From UBA6165 sp044233745 (GTDB lineage Bacteria > Bacteroidota > Bacteroidia > Flavobacteriales_D > Crocinitomicaceae), in NCBI GenBank assembly GCA_044233745.1, contig JBIIJN010000001.1, positions 1-64,000 on the forward strand: a DNA stretch of 64,000 nucleotides, given 5' to 3'. Both the position numbers and the translations under genes were made by a program. Positions 25,481-33,884 of the stretch are shown piece after piece. Numbering within the stretch: position 1 is the stretch's first letter; every line of letters begins with the position of its first letter. Below the pieces are notes generated by a model. The model made no database searches. It was not told the origin of the DNA and worked only from the letters and a program-made list of their open reading frames with translations.

Positions 25481-26839
25481 TTAAGCCATTGCAGCAATCA
25501 AATCATGACGCGTTATTATGTGGTGACCGTTTGGCGTTTTCACAATAACAGCTGGTGTTTCCTTGTTAATTAATCTGGAGATATGTTCTATTGGTGTGTC
25601 GTATTCCACGATTGGTAAGCAAGGTCGCATCACCGAAGAAATGGGAGCATTCAACAAATCTGGATTGTCAATCAGCAATTGGAAAACATGCACGTCATCG
25701 ATACATCCCACAAATTCACCTTCTTTCACCACCGGAATTTGAGAAATGCTGTGTTTGCGCATTTTAGCAACGGCATGTGACACCAATTCCTCGGAGTACA
25801 AAGTCACCAATGGCAAATCTTCGTGGCGGGCAACCAAGTCTGAAGCGACTTTGGTTTCTTCCTCCAAAAATCCACGTTCGCGCATCCAATCGTCATTGAA
25901 GATTTTACCAACATAACGGCTTCCATGGTCGTGGAAAAGCACAACAACCACATCGTTTTCTGTTAATTCATCTTGCAATTGCAATACACCTTTGATTGCC
26001 GAACCAGCAGAGTTTCCTACAAAAATCCCTTCTTCACGCGCCAATTTTCTGGTGTAAATTGCAGCATCTTTATCGGTTACTTTTTCAAATCGGTCGATTA
26101 ATGAAAAATCGACGTTGGCTGGCAAAATATCTTCACCAATACCTTCTGTGATGTAAGGATAAATTTCTGCTTCATCGAAAATGCCCGTTTCGTGGTATTT
26201 CTTAAAAACAGAACCGTACGTATCAATTCCCCAAATCTTGATGTTTGGATTTTTTTCTTTCAAATATTTCGCTACTCCAGAAATAGTTCCGCCTGTGCCA
26301 ACACCTACTACAAAATGAGTGATTTTTCCGTCGGTTTGTTCCCAAATCTCTGGACCAGTTTGCTCATAATGCGCTTGTCGGTTGGATAAATTATCGTATT
26401 GATTCACATACCATGAATTCGGAATTTCTGTTGCCAATCGACGCGAAACAGAATAATAAGAGCGCGGATCTGTTGGTTCAACGGCTGTCGGACAAACAAC
26501 GACCTCTGCACCTACGGCACGCAGAATGTCCATTTTCTCCTTAGATTGTTTGTCGTTCAACACACAAATCAATTTGTAGCCTTTGATGATACAGGCCAAA
26601 GCCAAGCCCATGCCCGTATTGCCAGATGTGCCTTCGATAACGGTGCTACCTGGTTTCAACACGCCAGCTTTTTCTGCATCTTCAATCATTTTCACCGCCA
26701 TACGGTCTTTCACCGAATTGCCCGGGTTGGTTGTCTCTACTTTGGCTAAAATTTGTGCCTTGCAGCCCTTTGCCAATTTATTGATTCGCACCATCGGCGT
26801 GTTTCCAATGGTTTCAAGGATGTTGTTGTAAATCTTCAT
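25481..26839 (-). CDS. cystathionine beta-synthase (PLP enzyme with CBS pair)
   Basis: 452 residues. The N-terminal fold-type II PLP domain (about 1-320) shows the Schiff-base lysine in GNSVKDRMAVK (near 43), EGTSGNTGMGLA near 69 and the phosphate-binding GVGTGGTISG near 178. Two C-terminal CBS repeats follow (about 335-452: HSISQIPVVKEGEFVG, EHISRLINKETPAVIV). This matches Bacteroidota cystathionine beta-synthases, which condense serine and homocysteine; a cysteine synthase role cannot be excluded. The CBS pair is expected to be regulatory. Own promoter at 26867-26874. Confidence 0.92.
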   Translation of the reverse strand: MKIYNNILETIGNTPMVRINKLAKGCKAQILAKVETTNPGNSVKDRMAVKMIEDAEKAGVLKPGSTVIEGTSGNTGMGLALACIIKGYKLICVLNDKQSKEKMDILRAVGAEVVVCPTAVEPTDPRSYYSVSRRLATEIPNSWYVNQYDNLSNRQAHYEQTGPEIWEQTDGKITHFVVGVGTGGTISGVAKYLKEKNPNIKIWGIDTYGSVFKKYHETGIFDEAEIYPYITEGIGEDILPANVDFSLIDRFEKVTDKDAAIYTRKLAREEGIFVGNSAGSAIKGVLQLQDELTENDVVVVLFHDHGSRYVGKIFNDDWMRERGFLEEETKVASDLVARHEDLPLVTLYSEELVSHAVAKMRKHSISQIPVVKEGEFVGCIDDVHVFQLLIDNPDLLNAPISSVMRPCLPIVEYDTPIEHISRLINKETPAVIVKTPNGHHIITRHDLIAAMA

Positions 26840-26866
26840 CGAAGTTGGTTATAATGAATTCGTTTG

Positions 26867-26874
26867 CAAAGATA
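26867..26874 (-). promoter_or_regulatory. -7 box of the cystathionine beta-synthase gene
   Basis: Minus strand TATCTTTG, 27 nt before the ATG at 26839. Confidence 0.55.
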
Positions 26875-26978
26875 CGGAGCTTTAGGTAATCACAGCTTGA
26901 GTTAAACAGATTCTTTCTCATAAACGGTGATGATTACTTTCAGCAAATGTTGTAAGAATTGTTATGAATTCTATAATT

Positions 26979-27006
26979 TTGTAGTTGAGTAGGCTATGTA
27001 TTTTTG
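26979..27006 (+). promoter_or_regulatory. complete promoter of the 55-residue orphan gene
   Basis: TTG at 26979-26981, a 17-nt spacer, then TATTTTTG at 26999-27006: a full match to the Bacteroidota -33/-7 pattern. The ATG of the small gene follows 32 nt later. The rest of 26840-27038 shows nothing else apart from the cystathionine beta-synthase promoter. Confidence 0.65.
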
Positions 27007-27038
27007 CAGCGTGATTATTCACTCACATATTTATTCAA

Positions 27039-27206
27039 ATGGAAACTATTCAAATGCCAACCGCTTCAATTAAACTAAAACCTAAAAATCTTCAAGAAAT
27101 CTTAGGGTGTTCCAACAATTCAGTTGTATTGCTAAAAACCGTAAACAATTCAGATTCAATTAGAAATCTTATAATTGAGGCAGCTAGGTCGATTCACTTG
27201 TCTTGA
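27039..27206 (+). CDS. 55-residue orphan protein
   Basis: ATG at 27039 and TGA at 27204-27206 encode a small soluble protein (METIQMPTASIKLKPKN at the start, EAARSIHLS at the end). It has a basic N-terminus, a mixed middle (NLQEILGCSNNSVVLLK) and a helical C-terminus (DSIRNLIIEAA). It has no signal peptide, no membrane helix and no domain I recognise. Support comes from the well-formed promoter 32 nt upstream and from its position as the only frame in an otherwise empty 380-nt gap. The alternative is a short leader or regulatory RNA. It ends 16 nt before the convergent DAHP synthase stop. Confidence 0.45.
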   Translation: METIQMPTASIKLKPKNLQEILGCSNNSVVLLKTVNNSDSIRNLIIEAARSIHLS

Positions 27207-27221
27207 TTGCTTGAAAACAAA

Positions 27222-28301
27222 TTATTTTAATTTTCCATACACTACGCCAATCTGCTTGTCAATAGATTCGAGATGAATGCTTTCGAAAAGTTTCAAGATA
27301 AAGTTGATGTTTAAGCCTTCATTGCTGCCGTTTTGGCTGTGTTGTTCCAAAAGTTCTTGCCAACGCTGTTCTTGATAAATCGAAATATTTTGTTCTTTTT
27401 TTATCGCCGCTATGGCTTGTATAATGCGCATTCGATCGCCCAAAAGATGGATAATATTATGATCTATTTGTGTTATTTTTTCACGGAGCGCGACCAATTC
27501 AGGGATTTGGTGACCACTCGCAATTTGCGCTTTCACCTGTAAGGCGTCAATTAATTGAGCAAGTTGTTCTAATGTTAATTGTTGCTGTGGATCGCTTAGT
27601 GCAACGTTCGGCGTTGGATGTGTTTCAACCATCAATCCGTCGAAGTTGAGTTCGAGCGCTGTTTGAGCAACCAGTGGAACCAAATCAGCGCGACCAGCAA
27701 TGTGGCTTGGGTCGCAAATCATCAGCATGTCGGGACGTTCTTGTCTCAAGTGAAAAGCCATCTCCCACTGCGGATTGTTCCGAAATATGGTCTTCTTGAA
27801 TTGCGAAACACCGCGATGAACTGCACCAAGACGCTTCACTCCAGCTTTTTCTACGCGTTCTATGGCACCTAACCAAAGCGATGTGTCTGGATTGGTTGGA
27901 TTTTTAACTAAAATTGGGACATCCACACCTCGAAGCGCATCAGCTAAATCTTGCGTTGCAAATGGATTCGCGGTGGTTCGGGCTCCAATCCAAAGGATAT
28001 CAACCCCATGATTTAAGGCATCCTCTACGTGCTTAGGCGTGGCTACTTCTACCGCTGTTTTCAATCCATATTTTTGCTGTGCTTCTTGCAACCAAGGAAG
28101 CGCCACTTTACCCATGCCTTCAAATGAACCGGGACGTGTGCGTGGTTTCCATACACCAGCGCGGAGAATGGGAATTTTAAGCGCCACCAGCTGTTGAGCA
28201 ATGGCATCAATTTGTTTGGGTCCTTCGGCACTACACGGCCCAGAAATCATCAATATTTGGTTGTCATTGAAGTATGGCCAGTCTATTTGCTTGTGTGACA
28301 T
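27222..28301 (-). CDS. bifunctional DAHP synthase / chorismate mutase (type II)
   Basis: 359 residues. The N-terminal 260 are a KdsA-like DAHP synthase (ISGPCSAEGPKQ near 19, RAGVWKPRTRPGSFEG near 48, VEVATPKHVEDAL, WIGARTT, VKNP, DPSHIAGR, VETHP). They condense phosphoenolpyruvate with erythrose 4-phosphate at the entry to the shikimate pathway. The C-terminal 95 are an AroQ-fold chorismate mutase (LREKITQIDHNIIHLLGDR, IAAIKKEQ). The mutase domain may also act as the feedback sensor, as in relatives. The own promoter is 76 nt upstream. Confidence 0.93.
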   Translation of the reverse strand: MSHKQIDWPYFNDNQILMISGPCSAEGPKQIDAIAQQLVALKIPILRAGVWKPRTRPGSFEGMGKVALPWLQEAQQKYGLKTAVEVATPKHVEDALNHGVDILWIGARTTANPFATQDLADALRGVDVPILVKNPTNPDTSLWLGAIERVEKAGVKRLGAVHRGVSQFKKTIFRNNPQWEMAFHLRQERPDMLMICDPSHIAGRADLVPLVAQTALELNFDGLMVETHPTPNVALSDPQQQLTLEQLAQLIDALQVKAQIASGHQIPELVALREKITQIDHNIIHLLGDRMRIIQAIAAIKKEQNISIYQEQRWQELLEQHSQNGSNEGLNINFILKLFESIHLESIDKQIGVVYGKLK

Positions 28302-28377
28302 GATGGTGTTTGTTTGATCCCCAATGATGATGTGAGAAGTTATTATACCTAAACAAATAATCGAATTCTTAGTTCTG

Positions 28378-28385
28378 CAAAAGTA
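28378..28385 (-). promoter_or_regulatory. -7 box of the DAHP synthase-chorismate mutase gene
   Basis: Minus strand TACTTTTG, leaving a leader of about 70 nt before the ATG at 28301. No attenuator-like hairpin was seen in that leader. Confidence 0.5.
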
Positions 28386-28502
28386 TCGAATTTGTTGAGA
28401 GATGAGTGTTAAGGAAATTCATGAAGTTATTTGTGTTCTCTGATGATTCCCATGCTTAATTGTGTTACTATAATTAGCCACAACTCAATTTTTATTATTC
28501 TT

Positions 28503-28678
28503 ATGGCTGATTATAAATACATGGCGATCATCGGTCGGTATTGGAAAAGGTTTAGTTTAATAAGCATTTAGAATCAGATAAATCATCATTTGAGGCGATA
28601 TATGGTCGTCGGAGAATTGGCAAAACTTATCTCATCGGGAGCAAATTTGAAAACTTCACTTTTTCGTTTACGAGCTAA
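28503..28678 (+). pseudogene. eroded N-terminus of a GRRRxGKT-type AAA ATPase
   Basis: An ATG frame at 28503 starts with MADYKYMAIIGRYWKR and stops after 22 codons. From 28559, in another frame, the sequence reads NKHLESDKSSFEAIYGRRRI followed at once by GKTYLI and then FENFTFSFT before a stop at 28676. The IIGR start, a linker and the Walker A variant YGRRRxGKTYL are the usual opening of a large family of prokaryotic ATPases (archaeal-ATPase/DUF234 relatives), so this is a frameshifted, truncated relic. A third frame after it (LRDNKYVGYKPQTLGE) may be more debris. The rest of 28302-28797 holds only the DAHP synthase promoter. Confidence 0.65.
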
Positions 28679-28797
28679 GAGATAACAAGTACGTTGGATA
28701 TAAGCCTCAAACCTTAGGTGAGTAAATTGTCAGTCCGCTTTTTCCATCTGTTTCAATTCAATTGGATAATGTCTTTTCCAAAATTGATTGAGAATTC

Positions 28798-29700
28798 TCA
28801 TTTCTGATTCCTCGGATGATATTTCAAAATCGCTTCTCGTTGAGCCTGATTGCTCACATGGGTATAGATTTCCGTGGTTAAAATCGACTCATGACCCAAC
28901 ATATCTTGAATGGCGCGCAAATTGGCCCCACCTTCAAGTAAATGTGTAGCAAATGAATGTCGGAATGTGTGTGGACTGATGTTTTTCTTGATACCTGCTT
29001 TTTCAGCCAAATCTTTGATAATCGTGAATATCATGACGCGTGTCAATTGTTTTCCTCTGCGGTTTAGGAAAACAAAATCCTCATGTCCACGGGCAATTTC
29101 CATGTGTTTGCGCATCGCATCGTAGTACAAATTCAGTTCCTTTTTCACGCTTTCAGCAAATGGAATCAAACGCTCCTTATTGCCTTTTCCAATCACACGA
29201 ACGAAGCCTTCTTCATAGAAAATCTGGGAAATTTTGAGGTCGCACAGTTCAGAAACACGCAAGCCACAGCAATACAAGGTTTCCAAAATGGCTTTGTTGC
29301 GATGCCCTTCATTTTTCGATAAATCAATTTGCCCAATCATGGCATCGATTTCTTCAATGGACAAGACCTCTGGCAATTTGCGACCAATTTTCGGAGGTTC
29401 GAGCAACTCAGCGGGATTGATTTTCAGCACATCTTCCAAAATCAAAAAATCAAAAAACTGCTTGACGCCAGAAACCACTCGGGCTTGCGAACGTGCGCTC
29501 AAACCAATGTCGTAAAGCGCTCCAACAAAAGCGTTCAGGTCATTATATTCCAATTCTTCTACCGTTTTATTGATTTCTTCGGCGTAGTTTTGCAATTTTT
29601 GCACATCTTTGGCATACGCCATAAGCGTGTTTTCGGAAAGTCCCTTCTCTAATTGGAGGTAACTTTCAAAATTGTTCAATAAAACAGACCATTTCACCAA
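28798..29700 (-). CDS. tyrosine recombinase XerD-like
   Basis: 300 residues, the size of XerC/XerD. It has the N-terminal SAM-like DNA-binding domain (about 8-90, LEKGLSENTLMAYAKDV) and a catalytic domain with Arg in CGLRVSEL near 150, HTFRHSFATHLLEGG near 244, GHESILTTEIYTHV with the nucleophile Tyr near 278. The full R-H-R-Y set is present. It most likely resolves chromosome dimers at dif; dif was not located here. The start is a TTG (29700) or GTG (29697), as no upstream ATG exists. It abuts the divergent aroQ with no spacer. Confidence 0.9.
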   Translation of the reverse strand: MVKWSVLLNNFESYLQLEKGLSENTLMAYAKDVQKLQNYAEEINKTVEELEYNDLNAFVGALYDIGLSARSQARVVSGVKQFFDFLILEDVLKINPAELLEPPKIGRKLPEVLSIEEIDAMIGQIDLSKNEGHRNKAILETLYCCGLRVSELCDLKISQIFYEEGFVRVIGKGNKERLIPFAESVKKELNLYYDAMRKHMEIARGHEDFVFLNRRGKQLTRVMIFTIIKDLAEKAGIKKNISPHTFRHSFATHLLEGGANLRAIQDMLGHESILTTEIYTHVSNQAQREAILKYHPRNQK

Positions 29701-30113
29701 TGAAGCAGATTTTAATTATCAACGGACCCAATTTGAATTTATTAGGCACTCGTCAGCCGCAAATATATGGTGAAATCACGTTTGATGATGTTTTGGCCGA
29801 TTTGCGAAACAAATTTCCAAACACCAAAATTGATTTTCTGCAAAGCAACCACGAAGGTCAAATAATCGATGCCTTGCAACAAAGTTCTCACAACGGAATT
29901 GTAATCAATGCTGGTGGATTTACGCATACATCCGTTGCCATTCGAGATGCCATAAGCGCCATCGAAGTGCCTGTTGTTGAAGTCCATATTTCCAACATCA
30001 GCGCGCGAGAATCATTCCGCCACGAATCACTGCTTTCTTCCGTTTGCCAAGGTGTCATTTTTGGCTTTGGGGTGAAAGGTTATGAATTGGCTGTAGGATA
30101 TTTTGTGGATTAG
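29700..30113 (+). CDS. aroQ: 3-dehydroquinate dehydratase, type II
   Basis: 137 residues, the standard length of type II dehydroquinase, which forms 3-dehydroshikimate. It shows the substrate lid and catalytic Tyr (INGPNLNLLGTRQPQIYG, residues 6-23), SNHEGQIID near 48, INAGGFTHTSVAIRDA near 72 with the active-site Asn, VEVHISN near 98 and the catalytic His/Arg segment FRHESLLS. Its ATG shares its first base with the start region of the divergent xerD-like gene, so its promoter must lie inside that gene. Confidence 0.95.
   Translation: MKQILIINGPNLNLLGTRQPQIYGEITFDDVLADLRNKFPNTKIDFLQSNHEGQIIDALQQSSHNGIVINAGGFTHTSVAIRDAISAIEVPVVEVHISNISARESFRHESLLSSVCQGVIFGFGVKGYELAVGYFVD
29760..29767 (-). promoter_or_regulatory. 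possible -7 box for the xerD-like gene, inside aroQ
   Basis: Minus strand TATATTTG, about 60 nt before the xerD-like start. No -33 TTG at the usual distance, so this is tentative. Confidence 0.3.
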
Positions 30114-30180
30114 TTTTGAGTTATTCGTTACTAACCGTTAACGATTTTATAAACAGATATAATATTGGTAATCAAGGTTT

Positions 30181-30211
30181 TAAAACAAAAAAGACCCCCT
30201 TTCGGAGGCCT
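30181..30211 (-). terminator. rho-independent terminator of katG
   Basis: Read on the minus strand: arms AGGCCTCC and GGGGGTCT pair over 8 bp with two G-U pairs, capped by a GAAA tetraloop and followed by TTTTTTGTTTT. On the plus strand the G-U pairs become mismatches, so it serves katG rather than aroQ. Confidence 0.85.
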
Positions 30212-30250
30212 TCTTTATTCATGGCGGAAACGTAAGAATATTCGAGTTTT

Positions 30251-32563
30251 CTACAAATTGAATCGGTCAAGGTTCATCACCTTAACCCAAGCTTTTACAA
30301 AGTCTTTTACAAATTTTTCATGTGCATCGTTGCTGGCATATACTTCAGCAAGTGCTCTCAATTCGGAATGCGAACCGAAAATTAAATCGGCACGTGTGGC
30401 TGTCCAAATTACTTTACCAGTTTTTCTATCTCGACCTTCGAAAATTTCTTTCGTGTCGTCTGTGGCAATCCATTCAACGCGCATATCCAAAAGATTCACG
30501 AAGAAATCTGTGGTTAATGATCCTACACGATTTGTAAATACACCATGTTTGGAACCATCAAAATTGGCCCCCAATACGCGCATGCCGCCCAATAGCACGG
30601 TCATTTCCGGAGCTGTCAAAGTCAACAATTGTGCTTTGTCCACTAACAATTCTTCGGTAGAAAAAGTGTATTGGGTTTTCAAATAATTTCTAAATCCATC
30701 TGCTTGTGGTTCCAAAACAGCCATTGAACTTGGGTCGGTTTGCTCTTGTGACGCATCCATTCTACCTGGTGTGAAAGGCACTTCAATTGGATAGCCAGCA
30801 TTTTTCGCAGCCTGCTCGATAGCAACGCATCCGCCCAATACAATCAAATCTGCCATAGAAATTTTGATAGACTTTGAGTTCTTGTTAAAAGTGGTTTGGA
30901 TTTCTGTCAGTTTCCCCAAAACCTTCATCAATTGTTTCGGATTATTGGCTTCCCAATTGGCCATAGGTTGCAAACGAATGCGAGCTCCGTTGGCTCCACC
31001 TTTAAAATCTGAACCGCGGAAAGTTGAAGCTGATGCCCAAGCGGTTGCGGTCAATTCACCAATCGTTAAACCAGAGGTTTCAATCACTTTTTTCAAAAAT
31101 TTGATTTGCTTTGGTCCAACCAATTTGTGGTTTACCGCTGGAATTGGGTCTTGCCAAATAAATTCTTCTTTTGGTACTTCTTTCCCAAAATGCAAAGCTC
31201 TGGGACCCATGTCGCGGTGTGTTAATTTGTACCAAGCGCGGGCAAAGGCCAATTCAAATTCAGCTGGATTTTCTAAAAATCGGCGCGAAATTTTCTCATA
31301 AACAGGATCAAAACGCAGAGATAAATCCGTTGTTAACATCGTCGGCTTGTGCTTTTTGTTCGGGTTGAATGCATCTGGCACCATCACTTTTGGGTCTTTG
31401 GATTCCCATTGGTGTGCACCCGCTGGACTTTTCACCAAAACCCAGTCGTTTTCAAACAAGCTTTTGAAGAATCCATGACTCCATTGTGCTGGCGTGGTGG
31501 TCCAAGTCACTTCCAAACCTGATGTGATGGCATCTGCACCCACACCCGTTCCATAAGAACTGCTCCAACCAAAACCTTGTTCTTCAATACCTGCTGCTTC
31601 TGGTTCTGCACCAACATGTGAAGCTGGACCTGCGCCGTGTGTTTTACCCAAAGTGTGACCACCTGCAATCAGCGCTACGGTTTCTTCATCGTTCATGCCC
31701 ATTCTGCCAAATGTTTCACGGATATCATGAGCCGCTAAAACTGGATCTGGATTACCGTTGGGTCCTTCTGGATTCACATAAATCAAGCCCATTTGAACCG
31801 CTGCCAGTGGATTTTCCAATTGTCTGTCGCCAGTATAACGTTGGTCGTCCAACCATTTGGATTCAGAGCCCCAATACACATTGCTTTCTGGTTCCCAAAC
31901 GTCTTTGCGTCCGCCGCTGAATCCAATTGTTTTGAAGCCCATGGATTCCAAAGCTACATTTCCGGCCAAAACCATCAAGTCAGCCCAAGAAATTGCAGCA
32001 CCATATTTTTGTTTTACTGGCCAAATCAATCTGCGTGCTTTGTCCAAATTGGCATTGTCGGGCCAACTGTTTAAAGGTGCAAAACGCTGTTGACCGTCTC
32101 TTGAGCCACCGCGACCATCACCTGTGCGATAAGTTCCTGCACTGTGCCATGCCATTCGAATAAAAAGTCCACCGTAATGACCAAAATCTGCTGGCCACCA
32201 ATCTTGTGAAGTGGTCAAAACAATTTTGATGTCATTTTTCACGGCATCCAAATCCAAGGCGTTGAATGCTTTTATGTAATCAAAGTCAGGCCCCATTGGG
32301 TTTGACATATCGGAGTGTTGTCTCAAAACACTCAAATCGAGTTGATTGGGCCACCAACTTCTGTTTGTCGGCATGGGAGTGCCATTGGTGTTCGAAACTG
32401 CCGTTGGTTTGTCGTTGGTTTGAACTGCATTTTGTGTATTTGTCGATTCTGCTGCTGCACTTCCATGACCAAAAGGACAAGTGGCTGCTCCATTCGCCGA
32501 TGACATTTGCGCAGTGGCTGCACCGCCCATTGCGAGTAGTGTGATTGTGAGTAATTTTTTCAT
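30251..32563 (-). CDS. katG: catalase-peroxidase KatG with signal peptide
   Basis: A 770-residue bifunctional haem enzyme that breaks down hydrogen peroxide. A signal peptide (MKKLLTITLLAMGGAATAQ) and a low-complexity linker (about 20-65) precede the first peroxidase domain, so it should act in the periplasm. Domain 1 has the distal RMAWHSAGTYR (near 138) with the Trp of the Met-Tyr-Trp adduct in SQDWWPADF (near 118), the Tyr in LIYVNPEGPN (near 251), the Met in RMGMNDEET (near 287) and the proximal haem His in GGHTLGKTHG (near 301). The second, haem-less domain starts near 440. All catalytic residues are present. Confidence 0.95.
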   Translation of the reverse strand: MKKLLTITLLAMGGAATAQMSSANGAATCPFGHGSAAAESTNTQNAVQTNDKPTAVSNTNGTPMPTNRSWWPNQLDLSVLRQHSDMSNPMGPDFDYIKAFNALDLDAVKNDIKIVLTTSQDWWPADFGHYGGLFIRMAWHSAGTYRTGDGRGGSRDGQQRFAPLNSWPDNANLDKARRLIWPVKQKYGAAISWADLMVLAGNVALESMGFKTIGFSGGRKDVWEPESNVYWGSESKWLDDQRYTGDRQLENPLAAVQMGLIYVNPEGPNGNPDPVLAAHDIRETFGRMGMNDEETVALIAGGHTLGKTHGAGPASHVGAEPEAAGIEEQGFGWSSSYGTGVGADAITSGLEVTWTTTPAQWSHGFFKSLFENDWVLVKSPAGAHQWESKDPKVMVPDAFNPNKKHKPTMLTTDLSLRFDPVYEKISRRFLENPAEFELAFARAWYKLTHRDMGPRALHFGKEVPKEEFIWQDPIPAVNHKLVGPKQIKFLKKVIETSGLTIGELTATAWASASTFRGSDFKGGANGARIRLQPMANWEANNPKQLMKVLGKLTEIQTTFNKNSKSIKISMADLIVLGGCVAIEQAAKNAGYPIEVPFTPGRMDASQEQTDPSSMAVLEPQADGFRNYLKTQYTFSTEELLVDKAQLLTLTAPEMTVLLGGMRVLGANFDGSKHGVFTNRVGSLTTDFFVNLLDMRVEWIATDDTKEIFEGRDRKTGKVIWTATRADLIFGSHSELRALAEVYASNDAHEKFVKDFVKAWVKVMNLDRFNL

Positions 32564-32585
32564 TGTTATACTTTTGAGTTTGTGT

Positions 32586-32612
32586 CAAAAGTACAAGGTC
32601 TTAGGTATACAA
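32586..32612 (-). promoter_or_regulatory. katG promoter
   Basis: Minus strand TACTTTTG (32586-32593), 22 nt before the ATG, with TTG at 32610-32612 across a 16-nt spacer, one short of the usual range. No OxyR-like palindrome recognised. Confidence 0.5.
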
Positions 32613-32674
32613 GAAAACAATGAAATCTATAACCTCATTGATTATATCTATAAGAATGTTTTTCCTTTGTGAGA

Positions 32675-33709
32675 TTATTGAAAGTCTTCAGCACTCAATT
32701 TTGAAAACAGATGTTTTCTCCTTAAAAATTTGTCAACGATGATGCTTTTGGAATATAATCCGCTTTTGTTGAATTTTAAGTTGAATTGTTTTCTGAAATT
32801 TCTTCGTTTTTGCAGCATTTCGCCTAAGTTCTGATAAAACGAAATGTGGGCTTTCAACAGCGCCCAAATGTGATTCACATGACCAGAAAATAGAAATTGA
32901 ATGGCTGCCAATCCATCTAAACATAGGCGAATATAAATTTTCGGAAACAACCAACCATCATGATTTTTGGTAATCATAAATAGACTATTTCTGAAATTCA
33001 GGAAGGTTTTTCTGGGCGACATATAATTCAAGGTCCCGCCGCCTAAATGATATACTGTTGATGCTCCAATGGCATAAAAACTATGCCCCAACTGTTTCAA
33101 GCGCCAACACAAGTCAATTTCTTCCATATGCGCAAAAAACGAAGCATCAAAGCCGCCAACTTTGTGGTAATGTTCGGCGCGAATCAGCATACACGCCCCA
33201 GTAGCCCAGAAAATCTCTCGGTCGCTGTTGTATTGTCCTGTGTTTTCTTCGACGTAGTCAAAAATGCGCCCGCGACAAAAAGGGTAGTAGTGTTTGTCTA
33301 AAAATCCACCAGCGGCACCTGCGTGTTCAAACTTGTCTTTGTTCAAATAAGACAAAACGATTGGTTGACAGCCACTGGCATTTGGGTTACTTTCCATAAA
33401 CGCTAAAAGAGGTTCAATCCAATTCGGCGTTACTTCAACATCAGAGTTCAGCAAAATGTAATATTCAGCATCCACATGTTGCAAAGCTTCGTTGTAACCG
33501 TGCGCAAATCCACCATTGTTCGGATTGATAATCAAATCAATTTGAGGGTAATGCCCTTTCAAAAACGCCACCGAGTCATCTGCTGAAGCATTGTCGGCTA
33601 CAATGATTTTGTGCTCACCAGAATGCGCCACCACACTCGGCAGGTAAGTTTCCAAGTGCTTACGACCGTTGAAGTTGAGAATGACGATGGCGAGTTTGTT
33701 TGCGGGCAT
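32675..33709 (-). CDS. glycosyltransferase family 2 (rhamnosyltransferase-like)
   Basis: 344 residues from the ATG at 33709 (MPANKLAIVILNFNGR). GT-A fold: nucleotide-binding IVILNFNGRKHLETYLPSV, ADNASADDSV, NNGGFAHGYNEAL, the metal-binding segment YYILLNSDVEVTP, and the acceptor-side motif FFAHMEEIDLCWRLKQLG typical of WbbL-like rhamnosyltransferases. The C-terminal 100 residues are basic and amphipathic, suggesting membrane association. Likely builds a surface glycan; sugar and acceptor unknown. A -7 box at 33749-33756 overlaps the longer frame beginning at 33751, which supports a later start (33724 is also possible). Confidence 0.85.
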   Translation of the reverse strand: MPANKLAIVILNFNGRKHLETYLPSVVAHSGEHKIIVADNASADDSVAFLKGHYPQIDLIINPNNGGFAHGYNEALQHVDAEYYILLNSDVEVTPNWIEPLLAFMESNPNASGCQPIVLSYLNKDKFEHAGAAGGFLDKHYYPFCRGRIFDYVEENTGQYNSDREIFWATGACMLIRAEHYHKVGGFDASFFAHMEEIDLCWRLKQLGHSFYAIGASTVYHLGGGTLNYMSPRKTFLNFRNSLFMITKNHDGWLFPKIYIRLCLDGLAAIQFLFSGHVNHIWALLKAHISFYQNLGEMLQKRRNFRKQFNLKFNKSGLYSKSIIVDKFLRRKHLFSKLSAEDFQ

Positions 33710-33748
33710 TGAATTATGAAACATTAATTTTTTAACATACCGTGGACA

Positions 33749-33756
33749 CAAAAGTA
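33749..33756 (-). promoter_or_regulatory. -7 box of the glycosyltransferase gene
   Basis: Minus strand TACTTTTG, 39 nt before the ATG at 33709. Confidence 0.5.
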
Positions 33757-33854
33757 CATTTTTCTATTCTTTTCACACCCGCTCAAAACAAAACCAACTT
33801 TCCTTCGTTTCTTTTCTGTTTAAAACTCAGCGCTGCTCCTCCGTTTATAAATCG

Positions 33855-33862
33855 TAATTTTG
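33855..33862 (+). promoter_or_regulatory. -7 box of the mevalonate cluster
   Basis: TAATTTTG, 22 nt before the HMG-CoA reductase ATG at 33885. No TTG at -33. Confidence 0.5.
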
Positions 33863-33884
33863 TGGCGTTTTACAAATGAATTAA

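Noticed and set aside
28730..28801. 23-residue minus-strand frame overlapping the xerD-like stop codon (ATGA)
   Set aside because: Too short to support, with no pattern beyond the overlap; kept only as a note.
31618..32544. Antisense frames across katG
   Set aside because: Shadows of the katG codons; katG itself has complete catalytic motifs across the same region.
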